From contig DAIQOI010000003.1 of assembly GCA_036787955.1 (NCBI GenBank), positions 248,001-312,000 of the forward strand: a stretch of DNA of 64,000 nt, read 5' to 3'. The position numbers and the translations under genes are program-made. Under the pieces are notes generated by a model. That model was given only the letters and a program-made list of their open reading frames with translations, had not been told where the DNA came from and did no database searches. Source of the DNA: UBA2336 sp036787955 (GTDB taxonomy: Bacteria > Bacteroidota > Bacteroidia > Cytophagales > Cyclobacteriaceae). Below are positions 26,466-34,838 of this stretch, in pieces (position 1 is the first letter of the stretch; each line of letters opens with the position of its first letter).

Positions 26466-27851
26466 ATGTCTCTTTATCAAAAACTATATGGTTTTCTTCC
26501 TGTTGGTTTGCAAAACCTTGCTGTTTCAGGTTATGGATACTTCTGGAAAAAAAGAAGATTTGGGGGCGTATTTCTTCAAAAAGTTAAAGAATTCAAAGAC
26601 CGGAATTTTTTTTCTTATGATCAATGGATTGATTATCAAGAAAAGGAATTGCGAAAACTTCTTGTGCATGCATTTTCTTTCGTGCCTTATTACAATAAAA
26701 TTTATTCGCAATGTGGCATCAGGTTAAATGATTTGCAGAACTTTCGAATTGAACAGTTAAAATATCTTCCTATAATAGAAAAAGAAACCTTAAGAAAAAT
26801 AGGAGGCACTGAATTACTTTCTACTAAAAGAAGTTCTGGACGAAAGTTTTTTAGTTCTAGCGGTAGCACAGGAACACCTGTCCGCATCTTATATTCTAAG
26901 TATATGCACCAATCATGGTCTGCAGCATATGAGGTCCGCTGCAGAAACTGGGCCGGTGTTACTTATGATGCTCCAAGAGCTATGATTGGAGGCAGAAGAG
27001 TTGTACATGGCAATCCAGGTAAATCGCCTTTTCATAGAATAAATTGGTTTGAGAAGCAAGTATATCTTTCTATTTTTCACTTAAGTAAAGAGAATTTTAG
27101 TCACTATTACAAAGCAATAAAGGAAAATAATGTGGAGTATGTTGTTGGATACTCATCAAGTATATACTTAATGGCTCGATTTTTACTTGAATTAGGGTAT
27201 CCAAAACTTAAATTAAAAGCAGTTATTGGATCTAGTGAGAAGTTAACTCATAGTATGAAGGCAATAATAAGTTCTGCATTTCAATGTCAAGTTTACGATA
27301 CTTGGAGTGGAATCGAAGCTTGTGCGCTTATATCGGAACATTCCGATGGCAATCTATACATAAGTCCAGATTGTGGAATTATTGAATTTTTAGACCGAGA
27401 TCATAACCCAGTAGATTACGGCTCGGAAGGTGAAATGATCTGTACTGGTCTTTTGAATTATGACCAACCCTTAATTAGGTATAGAATAGGTGATATTGGC
27501 ATTCCACTTGCACCGTTAATTAATCAAAAAATTCAAATGCCACGTGTTAAAGAAATCGTTGGCAGAACTGATGATATTATTACGCTGCGCGATGGCAGAA
27601 AGTTAAGTAGCTTTAATCGGTTTTTTGCCGACCTTAAAGGTCTTAAGGAAGTACAAGTTATTCAAATTGACTACGATAGATTTATTCTAAATGTAGTTCC
27701 TGATTTAGATTTTGATGATTCTGATAAGGAAGCGCTTATATTAAGTCTAAGAGAACGATTAGGAAGAGTTCATGTAGAAATTTCTTTCGTAGACCATATA
27801 CCTAGAGGAAAAAATGGAAAATTCAAAGCCGTGATCTCCCATATTCGGTAA
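26466..27851 (+). CDS. CapK / phenylacetate-CoA ligase-like adenylating enzyme
   Basis: 461 residues. Adenylate-forming family: the phosphate loop FFSSSGSTGTPVRILYSK (near residues 127-144), VVGYSSSIYLMARFLLELG, YDTWSGIEAC, GEMICTGLLNYDQPLIRYRIGD (A8/A5-like elements split) and a C-terminal GRTDDIITLRDGRKL. CapK relatives sit in many capsule and O-antigen loci; they are thought to activate an acyl group for attachment to sugars, but the substrate is unknown. The gene is more AT-rich than most neighbours and has its own upstream non-coding region, so it may have been added to the locus separately. Confidence 0.82.
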   Translation: MSLYQKLYGFLPVGLQNLAVSGYGYFWKKRRFGGVFLQKVKEFKDRNFFSYDQWIDYQEKELRKLLVHAFSFVPYYNKIYSQCGIRLNDLQNFRIEQLKYLPIIEKETLRKIGGTELLSTKRSSGRKFFSSSGSTGTPVRILYSKYMHQSWSAAYEVRCRNWAGVTYDAPRAMIGGRRVVHGNPGKSPFHRINWFEKQVYLSIFHLSKENFSHYYKAIKENNVEYVVGYSSSIYLMARFLLELGYPKLKLKAVIGSSEKLTHSMKAIISSAFQCQVYDTWSGIEACALISEHSDGNLYISPDCGIIEFLDRDHNPVDYGSEGEMICTGLLNYDQPLIRYRIGDIGIPLAPLINQKIQMPRVKEIVGRTDDIITLRDGRKLSSFNRFFADLKGLKEVQVIQIDYDRFILNVVPDLDFDDSDKEALILSLRERLGRVHVEISFVDHIPRGKNGKFKAVISHIR

Positions 27852-27862
27852 GCAGAGGTGCC

Positions 27863-29086
27863 ATGCAAGTGTTTTACATCTTAACACAGTATTATCCCCC
27901 TGAAACAGGAGCTCCTCAGAATCGTTTACATAGCCTGGCTCTTTTTCTGAAAAGCAAAAATTATAGAGTTAAGGTATTTACGGCAATGCCGAATTATCCG
28001 CATAATCGCATACACCAGGCCTACAGAAACAAGTTTTTCTATCAAGAAGAAATCTCCGGCATTCCTGTGTATCGTTCCTGGGTTTTTGTTCATACCTCCA
28101 GGTCCATGGTTTCAAGATTACTTAATTATTTTTCTTTTGTCTTTTCTTCTTTTGTAAGACTTCTTTTTCAACCAAGGCCCTGCTATTTGTTTTGTGAATC
28201 GCCCCCCTTGTTTCTCGGCATCACTGCAATATTGATTGCCAAAATAAAGCATGCTAAACTTTTATTTAATGTTTCCGATTTATGGCCTGAATCGGCTGAA
28301 AAGTTGGGAATTGTACGCAATCGCCTTTTACTTAAATTATCTTACCATCTTGAGCACTGGATTTACCGAAATGCATTTATAATCAGCGGGCAAACAAAAG
28401 GTATTGTTGCATCAATATCTGCGCGTTTCCCCTCTAAAAAAGTGATCTGGATGCCAAACGGAGCTGATTCGGAGTTATTTGATGTAAACGTAACAATCTA
28501 TAACTGGCGCGAAAAATGGAATTGCACAACAGAAACGCTGGTTTTGTTGTATGGAGGCATTTTCGGTCATGCTCAGGGTTTGCATTTAATTCTGGATGTG
28601 GCAGCCCGGCTGGTAAATTATCCGATAAAAATTGTTCTGGTTGGTGATGGTCCGGAAAGACTGCACCTGGAAACCGAAGTAAAAAAAAGAAAATTAGTAA
28701 ATGTTATTTTGCATCAGCCAGTTGAGCGAAAAACCGTTCTTTCCATGATTGCGGCATGCGATGTTTATTGGGTGCCTTTGAAAAAACTTGATTTATTTAA
28801 AGGCGCAATTCCATCAAAAATTTTTGAGCCCATGGCTTTGGGTAAACCTGTTTTGCTGGGCGTGGAAGGAGAGGCCCGTGAACTGTTTATTGACACCGGT
28901 AATGCAGGAGTAGCGTATGAGCCTGAGAATGTGGATGATCTGACCGAAAAAATTATTTGGTTGTCAGAACATCCGCAGGAAAGGATGAGCATGGGGAATA
29001 ACGGAAAAAGATATGTTTTGGAATTTTTTAATCGGCAAGTCATCCATCAGAGGTGGTTGCAGGAGGTTAGTAGTTTCACGGCATGA
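27863..29086 (+). CDS. Glycosyltransferase family 4 (WbuB-like)
   Basis: 407 residues. The N-terminus ILTQYYPPETGAPQNRLHSL and YRVKVFTAMPNYPHNRIH are the WbuB-type signature of fucosamine/N-acetyl-hexosamine transferases. Then FNVSDLWPESAEKLG, WMPNGADSELF, LLYGGIFGHAQGLHLILD, IVLVGDGPERLHLE and GAIPSKIFEPMALGKPVLLG (the C-terminal E-x7-E region). It probably adds a deoxy-amino sugar. It overlaps the GNAT gene by ATGA, pairing a sugar transferase with an acetylation step. Confidence 0.9.
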   Translation: MQVFYILTQYYPPETGAPQNRLHSLALFLKSKNYRVKVFTAMPNYPHNRIHQAYRNKFFYQEEISGIPVYRSWVFVHTSRSMVSRLLNYFSFVFSSFVRLLFQPRPCYLFCESPPLFLGITAILIAKIKHAKLLFNVSDLWPESAEKLGIVRNRLLLKLSYHLEHWIYRNAFIISGQTKGIVASISARFPSKKVIWMPNGADSELFDVNVTIYNWREKWNCTTETLVLLYGGIFGHAQGLHLILDVAARLVNYPIKIVLVGDGPERLHLETEVKKRKLVNVILHQPVERKTVLSMIAACDVYWVPLKKLDLFKGAIPSKIFEPMALGKPVLLGVEGEARELFIDTGNAGVAYEPENVDDLTEKIIWLSEHPQERMSMGNNGKRYVLEFFNRQVIHQRWLQEVSSFTA

Positions 29087-29739
29087 ATCTTGAAATAATT
29101 ACAAACGTCAGGCACCAAGATTTGTCTTTAATTGCACGCTGTCACAGAAAGGCTTTTCCCAGAGCTTTGTCAACGGCCATGGGGCAGATGTATTGTGAAA
29201 AAATGCTGGAATGGTATATCTCGGACAGTCGTACTTTTATTTTTTACCTGCGCACCAATGGCGATTGTATCGGTTATTGCGGTGGACTCATATTTGATGG
29301 CATTCATCCTGGCGGATCGGCCAGCAGCATGATTCAATATAGTTTTCATGCGGCTGTTAAAGCCATTTTGCTTAGACCATGGCTTTTTTTTCATCCTGAA
29401 TTTATCAGGAAATACAGGTTGGTGCTAAAGAACGTCTGGAGGAAGCTTTTGAAATGGACGGGGAAACCTTACAAAGCATTGCCACCGGCAAATATCCCGC
29501 CCCATGCAGGACTTGTTGTTATCGGGGTTAGTCCTGAACACCAGGGTAAAGGAGTTGGAGGTATTCTTTTACAGGAGTTTGAAAATCAAGCAAAATCGCG
29601 GGGATATAACCTTTTGAGGTTAACTGTACTTCAAACAAATACACAAGCTATCAAAGCCTATCAGAAAAACGGATGGGTAATAACTGAAACAAAAGGCAAC
29701 TCCGTTGCTATGGAAAAAGTACTGGAAAAAAATGATTAA
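29083..29739 (+). CDS. GNAT N-acetyltransferase
   Basis: 218 residues, ATGA overlap with the glycosyltransferase. The acetyl-CoA loop is VVIGVSPEHQGKGVGGILLQ (residues about 146-165), then RLTVLQTNTQAIKAYQKNGW. The N-terminal part (RCHRKAFPRALSTAMGQMY) and a long insert with a hydrophobic segment make it larger than a minimal GNAT. Likely acylates an amino sugar. Its stop overlaps the WecB start by 8 bases. Confidence 0.83.
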   Translation: MNLEIITNVRHQDLSLIARCHRKAFPRALSTAMGQMYCEKMLEWYISDSRTFIFYLRTNGDCIGYCGGLIFDGIHPGGSASSMIQYSFHAAVKAILLRPWLFFHPEFIRKYRLVLKNVWRKLLKWTGKPYKALPPANIPPHAGLVVIGVSPEHQGKGVGGILLQEFENQAKSRGYNLLRLTVLQTNTQAIKAYQKNGWVITETKGNSVAMEKVLEKND

Positions 29740-30820
29740 AATACTTACTGTTCTGGGAGCTCGCCCTCAATTTATCAAGGCTGCTGCATTATCGCGTGTC
29801 TTCAGTACAAAAACCGAGTTCAGGGAAGTTATTGTACATACCGGTCAGCACTTTGATGAAAACATGTCTGAAATTTTCTTCAATGAGCTTTCCATTCCGC
29901 GGCCGGCTTATAATCTGAATATTCATAGCCTGTCGCACGGTGCGATGACCGGCTACATGATGGCTGGAATCGAAGAGCTGATACAGAAAGAAAAGCCGGA
30001 CTATGTGCTGGTATATGGCGATACAAATTCCACGCTTGCAGGCGCACTCGCTGCCAGAAAATTAAAAACAAAAGTTATCCATGTTGAGGCAGGGCTTAGA
30101 AGTTTCAATATGGATATGCCTGAAGAAATAAACCGCATCCTTACAGATCGTGTTAGTAATTTACTTTTTTGTCCTACAGAAACTGCTGTTGCCAATCTTC
30201 AGAAAGAGGGATTTTTAAACTTTGATGTACATATAGTTAGGTGCGGTGATGTGATGCAGGATGCTGCACTGTTTTATGCGCAAAATGTTGATGCAGAACA
30301 AATATGCAGGAGCCTGGGTGTACAGCCGGGCAATTTTGCTTTATGTACACTACACCGTGCTGAGAACACCGATGATCCCAACCGCCTTGCTTCCATCCTG
30401 AAGGCCTTGCGTGTAATAAGTCATGAACTACCGGTATTGATGCCCGTTCATCCTCGTACGCGTGCCAGGCTTACACCTGCTGAGACCGAAGGAATAGTAT
30501 GTATTGAACCGTTAGGATACCTCTCCATGATTGGGCTGCTGAAATCCTGCAACATAGTGCTGACAGACAGCGGTGGGCTTCAGAAGGAGGCTTATTTTTT
30601 TAAAAAACATTGTCTTACGCTGCGTACCGAAACCGAGTGGGTAGAATTGGTTCAGCAAGGTGTCAACAAGGTAGTTGGCTATCAGTCGGAAAAAATTTTG
30701 GATGGGTTTAGAGAAATCCGTCAGAAAACCTGGAAAGCAGATGGCGATTTGTATGGGGCAGGAAATGCTTCTCAAATAATCGCTGATGCAATTATTAGCT
30801 ACCATCATGCAAGCCAATAA
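29732..30820 (+). CDS. wecB: UDP-N-acetylglucosamine 2-epimerase (WecB)
   Basis: 362 residues from the ATG at 29732; TTG 29705 would extend into the GNAT gene. Hallmarks: ILTVLGARPQFIKAAALSR, VIVHTGQHFDENMSEIFF, VLVYGDTNSTLAGALAARKL, VIHVEAGLRSFNMDMPEEIN (His/Glu near 117-121), TLHRAENTDDP, MPVHPRTR and LTDSGGLQKEAYF. Non-hydrolysing type: converts UDP-GlcNAc to UDP-ManNAc. No WecC dehydrogenase is in the window, so UDP-ManNAc may be used directly or modified by the next aminotransferase's pathway. One base separates it from the next start. Confidence 0.94.
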   Translation: MIKILTVLGARPQFIKAAALSRVFSTKTEFREVIVHTGQHFDENMSEIFFNELSIPRPAYNLNIHSLSHGAMTGYMMAGIEELIQKEKPDYVLVYGDTNSTLAGALAARKLKTKVIHVEAGLRSFNMDMPEEINRILTDRVSNLLFCPTETAVANLQKEGFLNFDVHIVRCGDVMQDAALFYAQNVDAEQICRSLGVQPGNFALCTLHRAENTDDPNRLASILKALRVISHELPVLMPVHPRTRARLTPAETEGIVCIEPLGYLSMIGLLKSCNIVLTDSGGLQKEAYFFKKHCLTLRTETEWVELVQQGVNKVVGYQSEKILDGFREIRQKTWKADGDLYGAGNASQIIADAIISYHHASQ

Positions 30821-30821
30821 T

Positions 30822-32042
30822 ATGAAAATCCCATTTTCACCGCCCTATATCGATGATGATGTGAAGCATGAGGTGAATGCTGTGCTTGAGTCAGGATGGA
30901 TTACCTCCGGGCCCAAGGTACTTGAACTGGAAAATGCTGTCCGGGATTTTACAGGGGCATCACAGGTTGCTTGTTGTAACTCTGCAACATCCGGTCTTCT
31001 TCTTGCTTTGCACTGGTTTGGCGTAACCCGGGGCGATGAAGTAATTGTGCCGGCCTATACCTATGCAGCAACCGCCCTGGTGGTAATGCACCTCGGAGCA
31101 AAGCCGGTAATGGCAGATTGTGGTACGGATCTAAACATAGATGTCAGCAAGGTAAAGCAGCTTATAACTCCCAGAACAAAAGCCATCATTCCGGTAGATG
31201 TGGCCGGCCTGCCTTGTAATTATGATTTACTTTACCGGCTTATTGAATCAGAAGAAGTAAAAAAAAATTTTTCACCGGCTAATGAGAAGCAGGAAAAGCT
31301 CAGGCGCCCGATTATCATAAGCGATGCAGCACATTCCATCGGAGCGATGTATAAAAAAAAGCCGACCGGCAATTTTGGCGATTTTGTAATTTTCTCATTT
31401 CATGCAGTAAAGAATATTACTACTGCCGAAGGTGGAGCCATCTGCGTTAACCTGCCGCAGCCGCTTTTCAGTGCCGATGAAATTTATCGCACACTGAAAC
31501 TGTGGTCGCTCAACGGCCAAACCAAAGATGCCCTGGCTAAAACCAACGGGGCAGGATGGAAGTACGACATTGTCTATCCGGGCTTTAAAATGAATATGCC
31601 CGATATATGTGCTGCCATCGGATTGGCACAACTGAAAAAGTATTCATCTCATATCCTTCCCGAACGGTGGCGTGTATGCAGTGCCTATCGCAAACTGCTC
31701 GGCAGGTTCCACTGGGCAGAACTTCCTGTGCTGGAAGATGAACACCGCAAATCATCCTGCCATGTGTTTGCTTTGCGGATAAAAAATATAAGTGAACTAC
31801 AACGCGATCGGATAATTGAAGAAATTGCAGCGCAGGGTGTATCCGTAAATGTTCATTTTCAACCACTGCCCCTGCTTACCGTGTTCCGCGAACAAGGTTA
31901 CCGCATCGAAGATTTTCCGGTAGCCTATGACCAGTATAGCCGTGAGATTTCACTACCGGTATATCCTCAGCTTACTGACGAACAAATTCATTTTGTTGTA
32001 CAGACTATTGATAACGCTTATCACAAAGTAGTTCGCTCGTGA
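30822..32042 (+). CDS. DegT/DnrJ/EryC1 sugar aminotransferase
   Basis: 406 residues from the ATG at 30822, the first start not overlapping wecB; ATGs at 30786 and 30807 are in frame. Family features: FSPPYIDDDVKHEVNAVLES, GWITSGPKVLELE, IVPAYTYAATALV, ISDAAHSIGA and the PLP lysine in FHAVKNITTAEGGA (Lys197). The middle has an insert (EEVKKNFSPANEKQEKLRR) between the substrate and cofactor motifs. Related to ArnB/PseC-type enzymes. Its GTG-starting successor overlaps it by 4 bases. Confidence 0.87.
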   Translation: MKIPFSPPYIDDDVKHEVNAVLESGWITSGPKVLELENAVRDFTGASQVACCNSATSGLLLALHWFGVTRGDEVIVPAYTYAATALVVMHLGAKPVMADCGTDLNIDVSKVKQLITPRTKAIIPVDVAGLPCNYDLLYRLIESEEVKKNFSPANEKQEKLRRPIIISDAAHSIGAMYKKKPTGNFGDFVIFSFHAVKNITTAEGGAICVNLPQPLFSADEIYRTLKLWSLNGQTKDALAKTNGAGWKYDIVYPGFKMNMPDICAAIGLAQLKKYSSHILPERWRVCSAYRKLLGRFHWAELPVLEDEHRKSSCHVFALRIKNISELQRDRIIEEIAAQGVSVNVHFQPLPLLTVFREQGYRIEDFPVAYDQYSREISLPVYPQLTDEQIHFVVQTIDNAYHKVVRS

Positions 32043-32629
32043 AACGTGTCTTTGATGTCGTCTGCGCTCTTACAGGCATCGTATTATTATCACCCATTTT
32101 TCTTATCATATCCGTTGGGATCATGATTGATTCAGGTTTTCCGGTTTTTTTTCTTCAGGAGCGGGTCGGAAAAGATGGACGACTGTTTAAGCTTTTTAAG
32201 TTTCGGACCATGGTTTTCAACAACCATAGCGGACCAGCCATAACCGTTGGTACGCGTGACCCGCGCATTACCCGCATCGGCTACTGGCTCAGGCGGTTTA
32301 AGCTCGATGAATTGCCACAACTTTTTAATGTGCTGAAAGGCGATATGAGCCTTGTGGGGCCACGACCTGAACTCAAAAAATTTGTTGATCTTTACACACC
32401 CGAACAACGCCGGGTTATCACCGTAAAACCCGGTATAACGGATTATGCTTCGATTGTTTTTCGTAATGAAAATGAGTTACTCGAAGGAAAGCCTGATCCG
32501 GTTGACTACTACGTGCGGGAGATCATGCCGGTAAAATTGAAATTGAATTTGAGATACATAGAGCGCATGTCGTTCTGGCTGGATGTGCGTATTCTTATTC
32601 GCACGGTCTTATCTATTTTTTCCGGATGA
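32039..32629 (+). CDS. Small phosphoglycosyl transferase (PglC-like), copy 1
   Basis: 196 residues, GTG start overlapping the aminotransferase stop. Monotopic phosphoglycosyl transferase: N-terminal re-entrant helix (KRVFDVVCALTGIVLLSPIF), LQERVGKDGRLFKLFKFRTM, and the catalytic Asp90-Glu91 in RRFKLDELPQL, then GDMSLVGPRPE and VKPGITDYASI. It would move a sugar-1-phosphate from a UDP-sugar to undecaprenyl phosphate, starting the glycan. Core (PglC-size) form without the WbaP/WcaJ extra membrane domain. A second copy follows directly. Confidence 0.9.
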   Translation: MKRVFDVVCALTGIVLLSPIFLIISVGIMIDSGFPVFFLQERVGKDGRLFKLFKFRTMVFNNHSGPAITVGTRDPRITRIGYWLRRFKLDELPQLFNVLKGDMSLVGPRPELKKFVDLYTPEQRRVITVKPGITDYASIVFRNENELLEGKPDPVDYYVREIMPVKLKLNLRYIERMSFWLDVRILIRTVLSIFSG

Positions 32630-33222
32630 ATTTTTATCGCAAGTACGGAAAGCGGCTTTTTGATGTGCTGCTTAGTCTTTGCTTTTTGTTTTGCTTTCTT
32701 TGGGTTTACCTGTTGATTGTGTTGATTTATCTCTTCACAATTAACCTCCCGGTATTTTACACTTCTCTAAGAATCGGAAAAAATGGAAAGACATTTCGCA
32801 TGATAAAATTTCGCACGTTGCATCCCGATGAACAGCTTCCGCTTCATCAGCGTACTTTCTGGCTGGGTAAATGGCTGCGTAAAACGAACTTAGATGAATT
32901 GCCGCAGGTATGGCACGTATTGAGAGGGGAGATGTCGTGGGTGGGACCGCGGCCACTTCCGTCATCCTATGAAACCATGCTTACCGATTACCAAAAAGTA
33001 CGCTATTCCGTCTTGCCCGGTATCACCGGTTTGGCACAGGTTAATGGCAAAAATAGCCTGCCGTGGGAAAAAAAATTTGAGTATGATTTGCAATATGTAA
33101 ATGATTTGTCTTTACTCAATGATGTAATAATTCTGTTTCGTACTTTAGTTATAATTCTGTCCTTCAAGGAAGACGTCTCTCTTGACGAGAAACCTCTTCT
33201 ACAAAATAAGCAGAATTGCTGA
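32626..33222 (+). CDS. Small phosphoglycosyl transferase (PglC-like), copy 2
   Basis: 198 residues, ATGA overlap with copy 1. Same architecture: membrane helix (RLFDVLLSLCFLFCFLWVYL), TSLRIGKNGKTFRMIKFRTL, catalytic Asp90-Glu91 in KTNLDELPQV, GEMSWVGPRPLP and LPGITGLAQVNGKN. The tail GLAQVNGKNSLPWEKKFEYD is typical of WcaJ/PglC-like enzymes and differs from copy 1 (TDYASIVFRN). It directly precedes the PglD-like gene, so this copy is the better candidate for loading diacetylbacillosamine-phosphate. Confidence 0.9.
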   Translation: MNFYRKYGKRLFDVLLSLCFLFCFLWVYLLIVLIYLFTINLPVFYTSLRIGKNGKTFRMIKFRTLHPDEQLPLHQRTFWLGKWLRKTNLDELPQVWHVLRGEMSWVGPRPLPSSYETMLTDYQKVRYSVLPGITGLAQVNGKNSLPWEKKFEYDLQYVNDLSLLNDVIILFRTLVIILSFKEDVSLDEKPLLQNKQNC

Positions 33223-33223
33223 G

Positions 33224-33865
33224 ATGTTAAAACCAATTGCAATTGTGGGTGCCGGTGGCCTTGGAAAAGAAACGGCTGTGCTTATCAGGCAAATTAATGC
33301 CATGAGCCCTCAGTGGAATATAATTGGTTTTTATGATGACGGGCTGAAAAAAGGTTCACAGGTTGCTGGTCTGCCGGTTTTGGGCGGGGTTGATGATGTT
33401 AATCTGCAGAACAACCTGAACATTGTGATTGCAGTAGGGAATCCGCAGGTAAAGGAAAAGGTTGCAAAACGCATTACAAACCCTGGTATAGATTTTCCGG
33501 TCATCATTCATCCCCAGGCACTTGTGGGTGAAAATGTTATAGTAGGAAAAGGTTGTATAATTGCAGCAGGTTGCCGGTTAACCGTAGACATCAGGCTGAA
33601 TGATTTTGTTTTGTTGAACCTTAATACAACAGTTGGGCATGATGTATTTATAGGCAATTATACATCGGTAATGCCCGGTGTTCATCTATCCGGTTATGTC
33701 CGTATTGAAGAAGGAGTTTTGATAGGAACTGGAGCGTCTGTTTTGCAGAACCTGAGCATAGGCCCCTATTCTGTTATCGGTGCTGGAGCCGTTGTCAACA
33801 GGAATGTTCCTGCCCGGCAGACTGTTGCAGGAGTTCCCGCCCGCCCGCTTAATAAGAACAAATGA
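33224..33865 (+). CDS. pglD: PglD-like UDP-amino-sugar acetyltransferase
   Basis: 213 residues from the ATG at 33224, one base after the previous stop; TTG 33182 is a poorer start. The N-terminal nucleotide-binding loop is AIVGAGGLGKETAVLI, followed by left-handed beta-helix hexapeptides (VIVGKGCIIAAGCRLTVDI, VFIGNYTSVMPGVHLSG, VLIGTGASVLQNLSIG) and a general-base His in TTVGHDVF. The NeuD/PglD family adds the second acetyl group to UDP-4-amino sugar. With the PglE-like and PglF-like genes downstream this forms a UDP-N,N'-diacetylbacillosamine route. Confidence 0.87.
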   Translation: MLKPIAIVGAGGLGKETAVLIRQINAMSPQWNIIGFYDDGLKKGSQVAGLPVLGGVDDVNLQNNLNIVIAVGNPQVKEKVAKRITNPGIDFPVIIHPQALVGENVIVGKGCIIAAGCRLTVDIRLNDFVLLNLNTTVGHDVFIGNYTSVMPGVHLSGYVRIEEGVLIGTGASVLQNLSIGPYSVIGAGAVVNRNVPARQTVAGVPARPLNKNK

Positions 33866-34407
33866 TAAAAGAGTTCAGATATGCATTAAGGTTTCTGGGT
33901 ACTTTTCTCGGACTTTATCTGATGCTGAGTATGGTGTATGGTTGGTGGGTTGAGTCTTATGACCGTGCAGACCCAGCTACCTGGATTATGACCAATCAGG
34001 CTGGCCGGATACTGCAAATAATAGGTGAGCCGGTTGAAGTAAAGCATAAGGATAATTCGCGGTCAGTTTCCATGATTCGTCAGGGCGATGTTGTGGTAAA
34101 TGTGTTTGAAGGTTGTAACGGATTAAACGTAGCCATTGTGTATATCGCTTTTATTGTTGCTTTTGGTGGGCGGAGCACAAGCATGTTCTGGTTTATACCC
34201 TTGGGACTCTTTATAATTTATTTGTTTAACCTAGGTCGCATAGCCGGCCTTTATCTGGTGGCACAATATCTTCCCGACTACTTTTATTATGTCCATAAAT
34301 ATGCATTTACGGCTTCCATTTATTTTATTGTTTTCTTGCTTTGGCTATGGTGGGTTGAGGGGCTTAACAAAACCGCACTAAAAAAAATTTTAACACCTGG
34401 GTCGTGA
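33862..34407 (+). CDS. xrtF: Exosortase family protein (XrtF-like)
   Basis: 181 residues with about four to five membrane segments, ATGA overlap with pglD. The exosortase catalytic set is visible: Cys85 in VFEGCNGLNVAIVYIAFI, Arg126 in LFNLGRIAGL and His145 in YYVHKYAFTAS. Length and companion gene match the short Bacteroidota exosortase F type rather than the long proteobacterial EpsH. Exosortases cleave C-terminal tripartite sorting tails (short motif, TM, basic end) and may pass the protein to a glycan or surface. The probable substrate is the 55-residue protein at 40269. Confidence 0.86.
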   Translation: MIKEFRYALRFLGTFLGLYLMLSMVYGWWVESYDRADPATWIMTNQAGRILQIIGEPVEVKHKDNSRSVSMIRQGDVVVNVFEGCNGLNVAIVYIAFIVAFGGRSTSMFWFIPLGLFIIYLFNLGRIAGLYLVAQYLPDYFYYVHKYAFTASIYFIVFLLWLWWVEGLNKTALKKILTPGS

Positions 34408-34838
34408 GCCGAAAAATTGTGGTCAGTTTAGCGGCTGCTGGTTTACTGTTGTCTGTTTATTTGTTTCAGAATCTTGATCTGTTGCACAGGGTCACAAATT
34501 TTCTGGGATTTTCAAAACCTGATGATACTGTTGGGTTTGTAATCCGAAAAACCCTTCGTCTCATTATAAATGATACCGCATGTATAATGTTGATATGGGT
34601 TTGGTTTCCGGGAAAGTCATATCTCCGCATGGCATGGGTAGTGTTCTTACTGGAAGTTCTGGTCCTTTTACCTGCTTACTTTTTTGTTAAGCTTAATCTT
34701 GAAGGGCCTACAGAATTATCGTCACCGCTACTATCACAGTTTCATCGGTTGTTGGTAAATCCGCTGCTGATGTTGCTCCTGATGGCGGGATTCGTATATC
34801 AGAAAATAAAGATACGATCGACTGGTTTCAACGAGTGA
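34404..34838 (+). CDS. Exosortase F-associated membrane protein
   Basis: 144 residues, GTG start overlapping the exosortase stop. Four hydrophobic segments: VVSLAAAGLLLSVYLF, ACIMLIWVWF, MAWVVFLLEVLVLLPAYFF and LLMLLLMAGFVY, with a conserved-looking KPDDTVGFVIRKTLRLIIND loop and FHRLLVNPLL. This matches the small protein family known to sit next to exosortase F genes in Bacteroidota. Role unknown; a scaffold or chaperone of the exosortase is a guess. It overlaps the PglE-like gene by 4 bases (GTGA). Confidence 0.8.
   Translation: MSRKIVVSLAAAGLLLSVYLFQNLDLLHRVTNFLGFSKPDDTVGFVIRKTLRLIINDTACIMLIWVWFPGKSYLRMAWVVFLLEVLVLLPAYFFVKLNLEGPTELSSPLLSQFHRLLVNPLLMLLLMAGFVYQKIKIRSTGFNE

Noticed and set aside
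29732..30820. WecB as part of a ManNAcA (WecB/WecC) pair
   Set aside because: No UDP-ManNAc dehydrogenase gene was found in the window.
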